Positions 55,835 to 64,000 of a stretch of 64,000 nucleotides of DNA are shown piece after piece. Position 1 is the stretch's first letter. Each line of letters begins with the position of its first letter. The DNA comes from Mycolicibacterium duvalii (GTDB lineage: Bacteria; Actinomycetota; Actinomycetes; Mycobacteriales; Mycobacteriaceae): assembly GCF_010726645.1 (NCBI RefSeq), contig NZ_AP022563.1, forward strand, positions 124,001 to 188,000. The letters are read 5' to 3'. The position numbers and the translations under genes are program-made. Below the pieces are notes generated by a model. It did no database searches and was not told the origin of the DNA. It was given only the letters and a program-made list of their open reading frames with translations.

Positions 55835-56973
55835 GCACGACGTCGCCGACAGGCGGCGGCCGCGCGGAATCCGGTCGCCGGACACCGAAGTCGGCGGCCC
55901 TGCCGGTGTTCCCGTGGGACACCCTGGCCGAGGTCACCGCCACGGCACGCGCACACCCTGACGGCATCGTCGACCTGTCGGTCGGTACCCCGGTCGACCC
56001 GGTCGCCCCGGTGATCCGGGCGGCCCTGGCCGCGGCCGGCGCCGCGCCCGGCTACCCGACGACGGCCGGTACCGAGGCGCTGCGCACGTCCGCGGTGGCC
56101 GCGCTGGCGCGCCGGTACGGCATCACCGGCCTCGGGCCGCAGGCGGTGCTCCCGTCGATCGGCACCAAGGAGCTGATCGCGTGGCTTCCGACGTTGCTGG
56201 GGCTCGGCGCCGGGGACACCGTGGTGGTGCCCGAGTTGGCCTACCCGACCTACGAGGTGGGTGCTCTGCTGGCCGGCGCGACCGCGGTGCGGGCCGACTC
56301 GCTGACCCAGCTGGGCCCGGGCACGCCGGCCCTGGTTTACCTCAACTCGCCCAGCAATCCGACGGGCAAGGTGCTCGGCGTCGACCACCTGCGCAAGGTG
56401 GTCGGCTGGGCCCGCGAGCGCGGCGTGCTGGTCGCATCCGACGAGTGCTACCTCGGTCTGGGCTGGGACGCCGAGCCGGTCTCGATCCTGCACCCCGACG
56501 TCTGCGACGGTGACCACACCGGGCTGTTGGCGTTGCATTCGTTGTCCAAGACGTCGTCGCTGGCGGGTTACCGGGCGGGCCTGGTGGCCGGCGATACCGC
56601 GGTGGTCGCCGAGCTGCTGGCGGTGCGCAAGCACGCCGGCATGATGGTGCCGTTCCCGGTGCAGGCCGCGATGGTCGCCGCGTTCGACGACGACGAGCAC
56701 GAGCGGGTGCAGAGGGAGCGCTACGCACACCGGCGCGCGGCACTGCTCGCGGCGCTGCAGGCGGCCGGCTTCACCGTGGACCATTCCGAGGCGGGGCTCT
56801 ACCTGTGGGCTACCCGCGACGAACCGTGCCGACAGACGCTGGCCTGGTTCGCCGAACGCGGCATCCTCGTCGCGCCCGGCGAGTTCTACGGTCCGCGCGG
56901 TGCCCGGCACGTACGGGTGGCGTTGACCGCCCCCGACGAGCGGATCGCCGCTGCGGTGCAGCGTTTAGGGTGA
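55831..56973 (+). CDS. dapC: Succinyldiaminopimelate transaminase DapC
   Basis: PLP aminotransferase of class I/II in the lysine/DAP pathway. The PLP lysine is in LHSLSKTSSLAGYRAG, with YLNSPSNPTGKVLGVDHLRKVV and the SDECYLGLG Asp in front. Up to 380 residues if CTG 55831 (overlapping the fdxC stop as CTGA) is the start. The first GTG is at 55906, just inside the conserved LPVFPWDTLAEV, which would trim the usual N-terminus (Rv1178 is 362). The start is therefore unresolved; the product is secure. Confidence 0.9.
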   Translation: MSTTSPTGGGRAESGRRTPKSAALPVFPWDTLAEVTATARAHPDGIVDLSVGTPVDPVAPVIRAALAAAGAAPGYPTTAGTEALRTSAVAALARRYGITGLGPQAVLPSIGTKELIAWLPTLLGLGAGDTVVVPELAYPTYEVGALLAGATAVRADSLTQLGPGTPALVYLNSPSNPTGKVLGVDHLRKVVGWARERGVLVASDECYLGLGWDAEPVSILHPDVCDGDHTGLLALHSLSKTSSLAGYRAGLVAGDTAVVAELLAVRKHAGMMVPFPVQAAMVAAFDDDEHERVQRERYAHRRAALLAALQAAGFTVDHSEAGLYLWATRDEPCRQTLAWFAERGILVAPGEFYGPRGARHVRVALTAPDERIAAAVQRLG

Positions 56974-57002
56974 GGCCGCGGTGCAGCGCCTGGGGTGAAG
57001 CC
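56953..57002. repeat. Tandem 25 bp duplication at the dapC 3' end
   Basis: Two adjacent 25 bp units (56953-56977 and 56978-57002), each beginning GCGGTGCAGCG and ending in GCC, match at 21 of 25 positions. The first encodes the last dapC codons and stop; the second repeats that end as non-coding sequence. Probably replication slippage. Confidence 0.7.
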
Positions 57003-57013
57003 GCGGTCTCGGA

Positions 57014-57514
57014 TCAGGCCGGGTACGCCGCCACCGGCATGATCACGGTGCCTTTGCACACCCCGTCGAGAATCTCGGTGCGCCAGGTGCCGAACAACGA
57101 TCCGTCCGGAGCCGGCGCGTAGAAGACCAACGAGCGGGCCGCGGCGAACTCAGGCGGCACGTCGTCGCCGCGGAAGCACTCCCACTGCCAGTTGTAGTTG
57201 AACACCCATTGCTTGCCGTCCCACGTGTAGCGGGTGGGCTGCGGGATCGTCGGATTGGTGGGTGCGGGGCCATCGGACGCGGTGGCCGTGCAGATGCTGG
57301 CACACGACGTGGAGAAGGTGTACTGCGCGCTGAAGTCCGGTTCCGGCTGGCGCGACGCGATACTCGTGCCGATCTTCTCGGACGCGTAGGTCACCACCGT
57401 GTAACGGCCGTTCCATCCCTGCGGTGCGGCCTGCGCGGTCGCCCCACCGCAAACGCACAGCGCCGCAACGACTGTCGCGGATGCTAGCGCGCTGCGCGCC
57501 CGAGGGGCAGACAT
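57014..57514 (-). CDS. Secreted mycobacterial protein of unknown function
   Basis: 166 residues. A Sec signal peptide (SALASATVVAALCVCGGATAQA-AP) is cut near residue 30. The mature part has three or four cysteines (TSCASICTA, WECFRG, DGVCKGTV) for disulfides and many aromatic residues (YTWDGKQWVFNYNWQWE), like a beta-rich extracellular family common in mycobacteria. No enzyme motif is visible. Convergent with dapC. Confidence 0.72.
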   Translation of the reverse strand: MSAPRARSALASATVVAALCVCGGATAQAAPQGWNGRYTVVTYASEKIGTSIASRQPEPDFSAQYTFSTSCASICTATASDGPAPTNPTIPQPTRYTWDGKQWVFNYNWQWECFRGDDVPPEFAAARSLVFYAPAPDGSLFGTWRTEILDGVCKGTVIMPVAAYPA

Positions 57515-57662
57515 GGTTCCTCACAGGGTTGTCCAGTGTTGGCAGTTAGCAACCTAATTGGCTCATCCGTCAAAGTGCCCCACCGACACAGCCGGTTCTG
57601 GCACGGTTGCGTCACGGCTTGGCATCAGTCCGTCGACGTGACACCGTTTTCGGCACCGGTGC

Positions 57663-58211
57663 TCAACGTTCATGCAGCAGCAACAACGTCCACGCCGCCA
57701 GCGACTGGGCATCGGTGATCACGCCGTCGCGGATCATCTGCTCCACCTCGCCGCGGCCGAACCAGGCGCTTGTCATGTCCTGCTCCTCGTGCTCGCGCTC
57801 GTGCGGGCCCTCGTGCAGACCGGTGGCCAGGAACACCCGGCCGCGCTGGCTGCTCATCCCGGGTGCGACGTCGAGGGTGCCGAGTTCGGTCAGAGATTCC
57901 GCCGCCAAGCCGGTCTCCTCCCGCAGTTCGCGGGCGGCCAGCTCGGCTGCAGCGAGGTCGGGACGGTCGGGGGCGGTGCCCTGCGGGAACTCCCAGCGCC
58001 GCAGGCCCAGCGGGTACCGGAACTGTTCGACCAGGTGGAAACGGTCACCGGCGGCACCGGTGTCCCGGGCGATCACCAGCGCGTAGGCCGGCTTGTCGAC
58101 CACCGCGTAGATGCCGGGGCTGCCGTCGGGACGGCGGATGTCGTCTTCACGCAACCTCATCCAGTTGTTGCGGTACACCTCGCGCGAACGCACGGCCCGG
58201 ATCGACTCCAC
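57663..58211 (-). CDS. Nudix hydrolase, ADP-ribose pyrophosphatase-like
   Basis: 182 residues from the GTG at 58211. The Nudix box is recognisable as AAAELAARELREETGL (about 93-108) after RRWEFPQGTAPDRPDL, with an insertion so that the first Gly and Glu of the textbook box are shifted. YRNNWMRLREDDIRRPDG and the long FHLVEQFRYPLG strand resemble ADP-ribose/NDP-sugar hydrolases. Divergent from fadD36 with 40 bp between starts. Confidence 0.85.
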   Translation of the reverse strand: MESIRAVRSREVYRNNWMRLREDDIRRPDGSPGIYAVVDKPAYALVIARDTGAAGDRFHLVEQFRYPLGLRRWEFPQGTAPDRPDLAAAELAARELREETGLAAESLTELGTLDVAPGMSSQRGRVFLATGLHEGPHEREHEEQDMTSAWFGRGEVEQMIRDGVITDAQSLAAWTLLLLHER

Positions 58212-58251
58212 GCCCCTCAGTATGCCGAGGCCGACGGGGTAGCCTCGGGAC

Positions 58252-59670
58252 GTGCTGCTGGCTTCCTTGAATCCCGCGGCGGTGGCCGCCGGTGCCGACC
58301 TCGACGACGCGATACGCATCGACGGGGTGTCGCTGAGCCGCAGCGATCTCGTCGGAGCCGCGACCTCGGTGGCCGAGCGGGTCGCCGGGGCGGCGCGGGT
58401 CGCGGTGCTCGCCTGGCCCACCGCGTCGACGGTGCTGGCGCTGGCCGGGTGCCTGATCGCCGGGGTGCCGGCGGTCCCGGTCCCGGCCGACGTCGGCGCG
58501 GCCGAGCGCCGCCACATTCTCACCGACTCCGGCGCCCAGGCCTGGCTCGGCGAGCAGCCCGACGACAGCGAGGGCCTGGGACACATCCCGGTGCGACTGC
58601 ATGCCCGCTCCTGGCACCGCTACGCCGAACCGCCGGCCGACGCGCCGGCGCTGATCATCTACACGTCGGGCACCACCGGCCCGCCCAAAGGGGTGGTCGT
58701 CAGCCGTCGCGCCATCGCCGCCGACATCGACATGCTCGCCCAGGCGTGGGAGTGGACTGCGGACGACACGTTGGTGCACGGGCTGCCGCTCTATCACGTG
58801 CACGGTCTGGTCCTCGGGCTGCTGGGGTCGTTGCGCATCGGCAACCGGTTCATCCACACCGGCAAGCCCAAGCCGGCGGCCTATGCCGAGGCTGTCGCCG
58901 AGCAGGGGGGGACGCTGCTGTTCGGGGTTCCGACGGTGTGGTCGCGCATCGTCGACGACGGCGACGCCGCCCGGGCGCTCTCGGCGGCCCGGCTGCTGGT
59001 GTCGGGGAGTGCGCCGCTGCCGGTGCCGGTGTTCGACGGGCTGGCCCGGCTCAGCGGCCACCAGCCGGTGGAACGGTACGGCAGTACCGAATCCCTGATC
59101 ACCCTGAGCACGCTGGCCGCGGGTGAACGCCGTGCAGGCTGGGTCGGGTTGCCGCTGACCGGCGTGCGAACGCGGCTGGTCGACGAGTCCGGCGAGGAGA
59201 TCGCCCACGACGGCGAGACCATCGGGCGGCTGCACGTGCAGAGCCCGACGCTCTTCGACGGCTACCTGAACCGGCCCGACGCGACCGCGGAGGTGCTCGC
59301 CGCCGACGGGTGGTACCGCACCGGCGACGTCGCCGTGATCGACGACGGCGGCATGCACCGCATCGTCGGGCGGGAGTCGGTCGACCTGATCAAAACGGGC
59401 GGCTTCCGGGTCGGGGCAGGGGAGATCGAGACGGTGCTGCTGGGACATCCCGGGGTCGCCGAGGCCGCCGTGATCGGTGCGCCCGACGACGATCTGGGGC
59501 AGAAGATCGTCGCGTTCGTCGTCGGCGACGCCGCACCGGACGAACTCGCCGACTATGTGGCCCAGCAGCTTTCCGTGCACAAGCGTCCCCGAACGGTGCG
59601 GGTGGTGGACAGTCTGCCGCGCAACGCGATGGGCAAGGTGCTCAAGAAGGAGCTGGTGCAATGGGTTTGA
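58252..59670 (+). CDS. fadD36: Acyl-CoA/propionyl-CoA synthetase FadD36-like
   Basis: 472 residues, one short of Rv1193. Adenylating enzyme of the ANL superfamily: the phosphate loop IIYTSGTTGPPKGVVVS (about 138-154), RYGSTESLI, the WYRTGDVAVID hinge Asp and the catalytic Lys in GKVLKKELVQW. It joins a short or medium acid to CoA with ATP. The start is a GTG at 58252. The next gene begins inside its last codons (10 bp overlap). Confidence 0.9.
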   Translation: MLLASLNPAAVAAGADLDDAIRIDGVSLSRSDLVGAATSVAERVAGAARVAVLAWPTASTVLALAGCLIAGVPAVPVPADVGAAERRHILTDSGAQAWLGEQPDDSEGLGHIPVRLHARSWHRYAEPPADAPALIIYTSGTTGPPKGVVVSRRAIAADIDMLAQAWEWTADDTLVHGLPLYHVHGLVLGLLGSLRIGNRFIHTGKPKPAAYAEAVAEQGGTLLFGVPTVWSRIVDDGDAARALSAARLLVSGSAPLPVPVFDGLARLSGHQPVERYGSTESLITLSTLAAGERRAGWVGLPLTGVRTRLVDESGEEIAHDGETIGRLHVQSPTLFDGYLNRPDATAEVLAADGWYRTGDVAVIDDGGMHRIVGRESVDLIKTGGFRVGAGEIETVLLGHPGVAEAAVIGAPDDDLGQKIVAFVVGDAAPDELADYVAQQLSVHKRPRTVRVVDSLPRNAMGKVLKKELVQWV

Positions 59671-60011
59671 GGTTCACCGAGCTCTGCATCGACGCGCATG
59701 ACCCGCACGCGCAGGCGTCCTGGTGGTCGCGGGTCCTGGGCTGGGAGGCCGAGGACACCGACGACGCCGACGTCGCCCTGCGCGCTCCGGACGGGGCGGG
59801 ACCCGACTGGGTGTTTCTGGCGGTTCCCGAGGAGAAGGTGATCAAGAACCGGCTGCACTGCGACTTCACCCCGGATGACCAGAACGCCGAAGTGGACCGG
59901 GTGCTCGCACTCGGCGCGCGCCGCGTGGACATCGGTCAGGGCGACCAGACCTGGGTGGTCCTCGCCGATCCCGAAGGCAACGAGTTCTGCATCCTGGCGG
60001 CAGAAGGGTGA
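59661..60011 (+). CDS. VOC superfamily (glyoxalase-like) protein
   Basis: 116 residues, a single glyoxalase-type beta-alpha-beta domain: RFTELCIDAHDPHAQASWWSRVLGWEA and the late WVVLADPEGNEFCILAAEG, with Asp/His/Glu positions that may bind a metal. Substrate unknown. It overlaps fadD36 by 10 bp and the M15 peptidase by 4 bp (GTGA), so all three are likely one operon. Confidence 0.8.
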   Translation: MGLRFTELCIDAHDPHAQASWWSRVLGWEAEDTDDADVALRAPDGAGPDWVFLAVPEEKVIKNRLHCDFTPDDQNAEVDRVLALGARRVDIGQGDQTWVVLADPEGNEFCILAAEG

Positions 60012-60622
60012 CGGCCGCCCGGCGCCGCACACTGCGCGCGGCCGGCGCAGCGGTCACCGTCGGCGTGCTCGCGGCGTGCGGGCAGTCACCCCCGGTGGCG
60101 TTGATGCAGACCAGCATCACCTTGCCGCCGCCACCACCCGCACCGCCCGTGAGTCCCGTCGACCCGCTGGCCATCGGGCCGGCCGCGGTCGACACCACCG
60201 GCGGGCATCTGCCCGACGGCGGGATGCTCTCGCCGTTCGAAGATGTCGCCAATCCCATCCTCGCGCAACTGGATCCGGCGTTGCTCTCTGCGGTCCAGGA
60301 CGCCGCGCGAGCCGCCGCGGCCGACGGCGTCGAGGTCAGGGTCACCTCCGGGTGGCGCTCGGTGGGCTTTCAGCAGCGACTCTTCGACGACGCCGTGCGC
60401 ACCTACGGCAGCGTCGAGAAAGCCGCCGAGCTGGTGGCCACCCCCGAGGTGTCCAAGCATGTCACCGGTCAGGCCGTCGACATCGGCCCGGTGGCCGCAA
60501 GTCAGTGGATGCTCGCCAACGGGCCGCGGTTCGGTCTGTGTCAGATCTATGCCAACGAGATCTGGCACTACGAGTTGATGCCCGCCGGATGCCCGCCGCT
60601 GCTGCCCAACGCCGCGGGCTGA
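60008..60622 (+). CDS. Lipoprotein M15 family D-Ala-D-Ala carboxypeptidase (VanY-like)
   Basis: 204 residues from GTG. The lipobox LAAC places a lipidated Cys near residue 24, followed by a Pro-rich linker. The M15 zinc peptidase core has SGWRSVGFQQRLFDDAVRTYG, SKHVTGQAVDIGP (His and Asp ligands) and IWHYEL (catalytic Glu/His). Length and motifs fit VanY/D,D-carboxypeptidases that trim peptidoglycan stems outside the cell. Convergent with dapD. Confidence 0.86.
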   Translation: MTAARRRTLRAAGAAVTVGVLAACGQSPPVALMQTSITLPPPPPAPPVSPVDPLAIGPAAVDTTGGHLPDGGMLSPFEDVANPILAQLDPALLSAVQDAARAAAADGVEVRVTSGWRSVGFQQRLFDDAVRTYGSVEKAAELVATPEVSKHVTGQAVDIGPVAASQWMLANGPRFGLCQIYANEIWHYELMPAGCPPLLPNAAG

Positions 60623-60632
60623 GCGCCGGCAG

Positions 60633-61577
60633 TCAGTTGGCGTGCAGGGCCTCGTTGAGCGTGATCCCCGTGCCGTCGCGCTTGACCACCTCGACGGCAC
60701 CGGACAGCGAATTGCGGCGGAACAGCAGATTGCTCGCCCCGGAGAGCTCGCGCGCCCGGGCGGTATGCCCGTCGGCGGTCTGCACCTTGGTGCCCGCGGT
60801 CACGTAGAGGCCGGCTTCCACGACGCAGTCGTCGCCCAGCGAGATGCCCAGGCCGGCGTTGGCGCCCAGCAGGCAGCGCTTGCCGACCGAGATCACCTCT
60901 TTGCCGCCGCCGGACAGCGTGCCCATGATCGACGCTCCGCCGCCGATGTCGGAGCCGTCGTCGACCACGACCCCCGCCGAGATGCGGCCTTCGACCATGG
61001 AGCTGCCCAGGGTGCCCGCGTTGAAGTTCACGAATCCCTCGTGCATCACCGTGGTGCCGGCGGCCAGGTGGGCGCCCAGTCGCACCCGGTCGGCGTCGGC
61101 GATGCGCACGCCGGCGGGCAGCACATAGTCGACCATGCGCGGGAACTTGTCGACGCCGTACACCGCGACCTGTCCGCGCCGGCGCAGCCGCGCCCGCACC
61201 GTCTCGAAGCCCTCCACCGCACAGGGGCCGAAGTTGGTCCACACCACGTTGGTCAGCACGCCGAACAATCCGTCGGCGTTGAGGCCGTGCGGGGCGACCA
61301 ACCGGTGCGACAGCAGGTGCAGGCGCAGGTAGCCGTCGTAGGCGTCGGCGGCCTTGTCGTCCAGCGACGGGATGACGGTGCGCACGGCCACGGTCTCGAC
61401 GCCGCGGTCGTCGTCCGGGCCGGTCAGTGCGGCCAGCTCGTCGGGGATCTCGGCCACCGACAGCCGCACCGTGCCGGGCTCGCCGTCACCACCGAGTTCG
61501 GGCGCCGGGAACCAGGTGTCGAGCACTGTCCCGTCCGCCGTGATCGTCGCCAACCCGATGCCTGATGCAGAAGTCAC
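60633..61577 (-). CDS. dapD: Tetrahydrodipicolinate N-succinyltransferase DapD
   Basis: 314 residues, like the 317 of Rv1201c. Succinylates THDP in the lysine/DAP branch that also needs DapC and DapE, all in this window. The left-handed beta-helix of hexapeptide repeats is visible ([31 protein letters not shown]). The active-site Glu-rich [13 protein letters not shown] segment is present. Divergent from dapE with 24 bp between starts. Confidence 0.93.
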   Translation of the reverse strand: MTSASGIGLATITADGTVLDTWFPAPELGGDGEPGTVRLSVAEIPDELAALTGPDDDRGVETVAVRTVIPSLDDKAADAYDGYLRLHLLSHRLVAPHGLNADGLFGVLTNVVWTNFGPCAVEGFETVRARLRRRGQVAVYGVDKFPRMVDYVLPAGVRIADADRVRLGAHLAAGTTVMHEGFVNFNAGTLGSSMVEGRISAGVVVDDGSDIGGGASIMGTLSGGGKEVISVGKRCLLGANAGLGISLGDDCVVEAGLYVTAGTKVQTADGHTARARELSGASNLLFRRNSLSGAVEVVKRDGTGITLNEALHAN

Positions 61578-61601
61578 GGCGTCAAGACTAACGTCAGCGG
61601 T

Positions 61602-62669
61602 GTGGCGCTTGACCTACACGGTGACCCGGTGGCGCTGACCGCCGCGCTGGTCGACATCCCCAGCGAATCACGGCACGAGAAGCGCATCGCCGACGAGATC
61701 GAAGCCGCGCTGCGTGAGCAGACGGTCGGGTACGAGATCGTCCGCGCCGGGGACGCGGTGCTGGCCCGCACCGACTACGGCAGACCGTCCCGGGTGCTGC
61801 TGGCCGGGCACACCGACACCGTGCCGGCCGCCGACAACCTGCCCAGCCGGCTCGAGGACGGCATCCTGCACGGCTGCGGCACCTCGGACATGAAATCCGG
61901 CGACGCGGTGTTCCTGCACCTGGCCGCGACGGTGGCCGAACCGGCCCACGACATCACGCTGGTGCTCTACGACTGCGAGGAGATCGAGGCCTCCGCCAAC
62001 GGTCTGGGCCGCATCGAGCGTGAGCTGCCGGAGTGGCTGCATGCCGACGTCGCGATCCTGGGGGAGCCGTCGGGCGGCTTCATCGAAGCCGGCTGCCAGG
62101 GCACTCTGCGGGTGCGGATCTCCACGACCGGTACCCGCGCGCATTCGGCGCGGTCGTGGCTGGGCGACAACGCCATTCACAAGCTGGGGGAGGTGCTCGC
62201 GCGGCTGCGGGCCTACCACGCGCGCAGCGTCGACATCGACGGCTGCGTCTACCGGGAAGGCCTGTCGGCGGTGCGCATCGACGGGGGCATCGCCGGCAAC
62301 GTGATCCCCGATGCGGCCTCGGTCACGGTGAACTTCCGCTTCGCGCCGGACCGCAGCATCGAGCAGGCCTATGCCCACGTCTGCGAGGTCTTCGACGGGC
62401 TCGACATCACCGTCGAGCTCACCGACTCAGCGGCGGGGGCGCTGCCCGGTCTCACCCGGCCCGCAGCCGCGGCGCTGGTCGAGGCCGCCGACGGACAGGT
62501 GCGCGCCAAGTACGGCTGGACCGACGTCTCACGGTTCGCCGCGTTGGGTGTTCCCGCGGTCAACTACGGTCCCGGCGACCCGAACCTGGCCCACCGCGTC
62601 GACGAACGCGTCGAGGTCGCCCAGATCACCGCCGTCACGACGATGCTGCGCCGCTATTTATCCGCTTGA
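61602..62669 (+). CDS. dapE: Succinyl-diaminopimelate desuccinylase DapE
   Basis: 355 residues from GTG. M20 peptidase family: metal ligands His70 ([10 protein letters not shown]), Asp97 ([14 protein letters not shown]) and the catalytic Glu in YDCEEIEA. It removes succinate from L,L-SDAP to give DAP for lysine and peptidoglycan. Same place as Rv1202. Confidence 0.94.
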   Translation: MALDLHGDPVALTAALVDIPSESRHEKRIADEIEAALREQTVGYEIVRAGDAVLARTDYGRPSRVLLAGHTDTVPAADNLPSRLEDGILHGCGTSDMKSGDAVFLHLAATVAEPAHDITLVLYDCEEIEASANGLGRIERELPEWLHADVAILGEPSGGFIEAGCQGTLRVRISTTGTRAHSARSWLGDNAIHKLGEVLARLRAYHARSVDIDGCVYREGLSAVRIDGGIAGNVIPDAASVTVNFRFAPDRSIEQAYAHVCEVFDGLDITVELTDSAAGALPGLTRPAAAALVEAADGQVRAKYGWTDVSRFAALGVPAVNYGPGDPNLAHRVDERVEVAQITAVTTMLRRYLSA

Positions 62670-62778
62670 CCACCCGCATACCCTGGAACGCATGTGGGGA
62701 GACGACGTCACCGGCTGAGCCCGGCACGCTGCACTGATTCCTCCGCGGGCCGTGCCCGCACGCAGAAAGCGTCCCCTG

Positions 62779-64000
62779 ATGTCTTCTCCTTCCCTGGTCT
62801 GCACCGACCTCGGGGTCTCCTGGCCCGACGGCACCGACGTGTTCGGCGGGCTGTCTGTCACCCTCGGCCCCGGGCGCACCGGTCTGGTGGCGCCCAACGG
62901 AGCCGGCAAGAGCACGTTGCTGCGTGTCGTCGCCGGTGAGATCGAACCCACCACCGGCTCGGTGGTCGTCGACGGCACGCTGGGCTATCTGCCGCAAACG
63001 TTGCCGCAGCTGACCGGCCGCAGCGTGGCCGAGCTGCTCGGCGTGGCCGGGGTGCGGGGCGCGCTCGACGCGCTGGCTGCCGGAGACGCCTCCGAGCAGA
63101 TCTTCGCCGCCATCGGCGACGACTGGGACATCGAGGAACGCAGCCGTGCCACATTGGGCCGGCTCGGCCTCGGTCATGTCACGCTCGACCGTCCGGTGGG
63201 CACGCTCTCCGGCGGTGAACTGGTATTCCTCGGGCTGGCCCGGGAACTACTGCGCCGCCCGCAGGTGCTGCTGCTCGACGAGCCCACCAACAACCTCGAC
63301 GCCGCCGCCCGGCGGCGGCTGTACCGCGCGGTCGACGACTACCCCGGGTGCCTGCTCGTGGTCAGCCACGACCGGCTGTTGCTGGACCGGATGGATCAGA
63401 TCGCCGAGCTGCATCGCGGCGGAATCACCCTCTACGGTGGCGATTTCACCACCTATCGGGCCGCGGTGACCGCAGCCGCCGAGGCCGCCGCCGACGCGGT
63501 CCGCAGCGCCGAGCAACACCTCAAACGCCAGGCCCGGCAGCGCCAACAGGCCCGCGAGCGCGCCGACCGGCGCGCCGGCACGGCCGCGCGGAGACTCCCC
63601 GACGCGGGACTGCCGAAAATCGTTGCCGGCGCCCGGAAGCGACGGGCACAGGAGACCGCCGGCCGCACCGACGAGGTGCACGCGCGGCGCGTCGAGGACG
63701 CCCGCGCCCGGCTCGCCGACGCCGAGCAGGCGCTGCGCGACACCGATGCGCTGGTCCTCGATCTGCCCGACACCGACGTAGCGGCACGACGAACGGTGCT
63801 CTCGGTCGCCGACGTCGACGTGGTCATCGGGACGCGCCGGATCCTCGCCGGGGTCAACCTGACCGTGCGCGGTCCGGAACGTATTGCGCTGACGGGCTCC
63901 AACGGCGCCGGCAAGACGACACTGCTGCGAGTGTTGCGCGGTGAGGTCAGTCCGCAGCGGGGCGGTGTGTATGTGGCCGAGGGTCGGGTCGCCTACGTCT
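62779..64000 (+). CDS. ABC-F family ATP-binding protein (cut by the right edge)
   Basis: At least 407 residues, open at the window end. The first ATPase has PNGAGKST, LSGGELVFLGLARE and LLLDEPTNNLDA with no membrane domain. A long Ala/Arg-rich coiled linker (about 230-345) follows, then a second P-loop (GSNGAGKTTLLR). This is the twin-ABC layout of ABC-F proteins, which act on ribosomes in translation or antibiotic protection, not in transport. The subgroup cannot be told without the end. Confidence 0.88.
   Translation, partial: MSSPSLVCTDLGVSWPDGTDVFGGLSVTLGPGRTGLVAPNGAGKSTLLRVVAGEIEPTTGSVVVDGTLGYLPQTLPQLTGRSVAELLGVAGVRGALDALAAGDASEQIFAAIGDDWDIEERSRATLGRLGLGHVTLDRPVGTLSGGELVFLGLARELLRRPQVLLLDEPTNNLDAAARRRLYRAVDDYPGCLLVVSHDRLLLDRMDQIAELHRGGITLYGGDFTTYRAAVTAAAEAAADAVRSAEQHLKRQARQRQQARERADRRAGTAARRLPDAGLPKIVAGARKRRAQETAGRTDEVHARRVEDARARLADAEQALRDTDALVLDLPDTDVAARRTVLSVADVDVVIGTRRILAGVNLTVRGPERIALTGSNGAGKTTLLRVLRGEVSPQRGGVYVAEGRVAYV

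Overview
The window is high-GC actinobacterial chromosome, most likely a fast-growing Mycolicibacterium-type mycobacterium. It carries mycobacteria-specific genes (pimE, lpqW, mshB, fbiC, an mmpL, a hemophore-like protein). The gene order follows the Mycobacterium tuberculosis Rv1141c-Rv1202 block as I remember it: echA, mcr, SDR, mmpL13, methyltransferase, Sir2, GntR, O-methyltransferase, Rv1155-like FDOR, Ala/Pro-rich secreted proteins, pimE, phhB, mutT2, narGHJI, typA, lpqW, mshB, fbiC, fdxC, dapC, fadD36, dapD, dapE. No tRNA, rRNA or CRISPR array was seen.

Layout. 1-6.1 kb: a partial MFS exporter, a crotonase, then mcr, SDR and nitronate monooxygenase-like genes for branched or steroid-type acyl-CoA metabolism, and DoxX. 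6.2-9.8 kb: an intact MmpL, a TetR regulator and a methyltransferase in one overlapping operon behind a palindromic operator. 9.8-13.1 kb: sirtuin, GntR, methyltransferase, DUF1697, FDOR and DUF5302 genes. 13.1-19.4 kb: two SSS symporter/DUF485-type modules under a LytS/LytTR two-component system, probably for monocarboxylate uptake. 19.5-21.0 kb: two rhodaneses (one behind a CsoR/CstR-type palindrome) and a secreted hemophore-like protein.

21.1-28.5 kb is the standout. A roughly 7.4 kb, lower-GC integrative element has inserted into a HhH-GPD DNA-glycosylase-like gene at a TCAGCAG core. It encodes a large serine integrase, a prim-pol replication protein, a small resolvase, a Vsr endonuclease, a C5 DNA methyltransferase and an overlapping, probably ApaLI-like, restriction endonuclease. 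No virion or conjugation genes are visible. Its right end carries a diverged copy of the 5' part of the target gene, fused in frame to the host 3' part. The disrupted gene is therefore rebuilt as a 225-residue chimera with a 30-residue internal duplication.

28.9-37.4 kb: a resolvase-like protein lacking the catalytic serine, a nitroreductase, DUF1059, two Ala/Pro-rich secreted proteins, pimE, phhB, mutT2 and a BCCT transporter. 36.2-44.1 kb: a tightly overlapping narK-narGHJI nitrate respiration operon. 44.1-52.6 kb: DUF488, a small Cys-rich basic protein, typA, lpqW, a ClC channel, DUF5996, mshB and a membrane protein. 52.7-64 kb: fbiC (F420 synthesis), fdxC, dapC, a secreted protein, Nudix, fadD36, VOC, an M15 peptidase, the divergent dapD/dapE pair, and an ABC-F protein cut by the right edge.

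Together the host genes cover lysine/DAP synthesis (dapC, dapD, dapE), cofactor F420 and mycothiol synthesis, PIM/LAM assembly (pimE, lpqW) and nitrate respiration. Functional names come from motifs and family knowledge; no database search was run.
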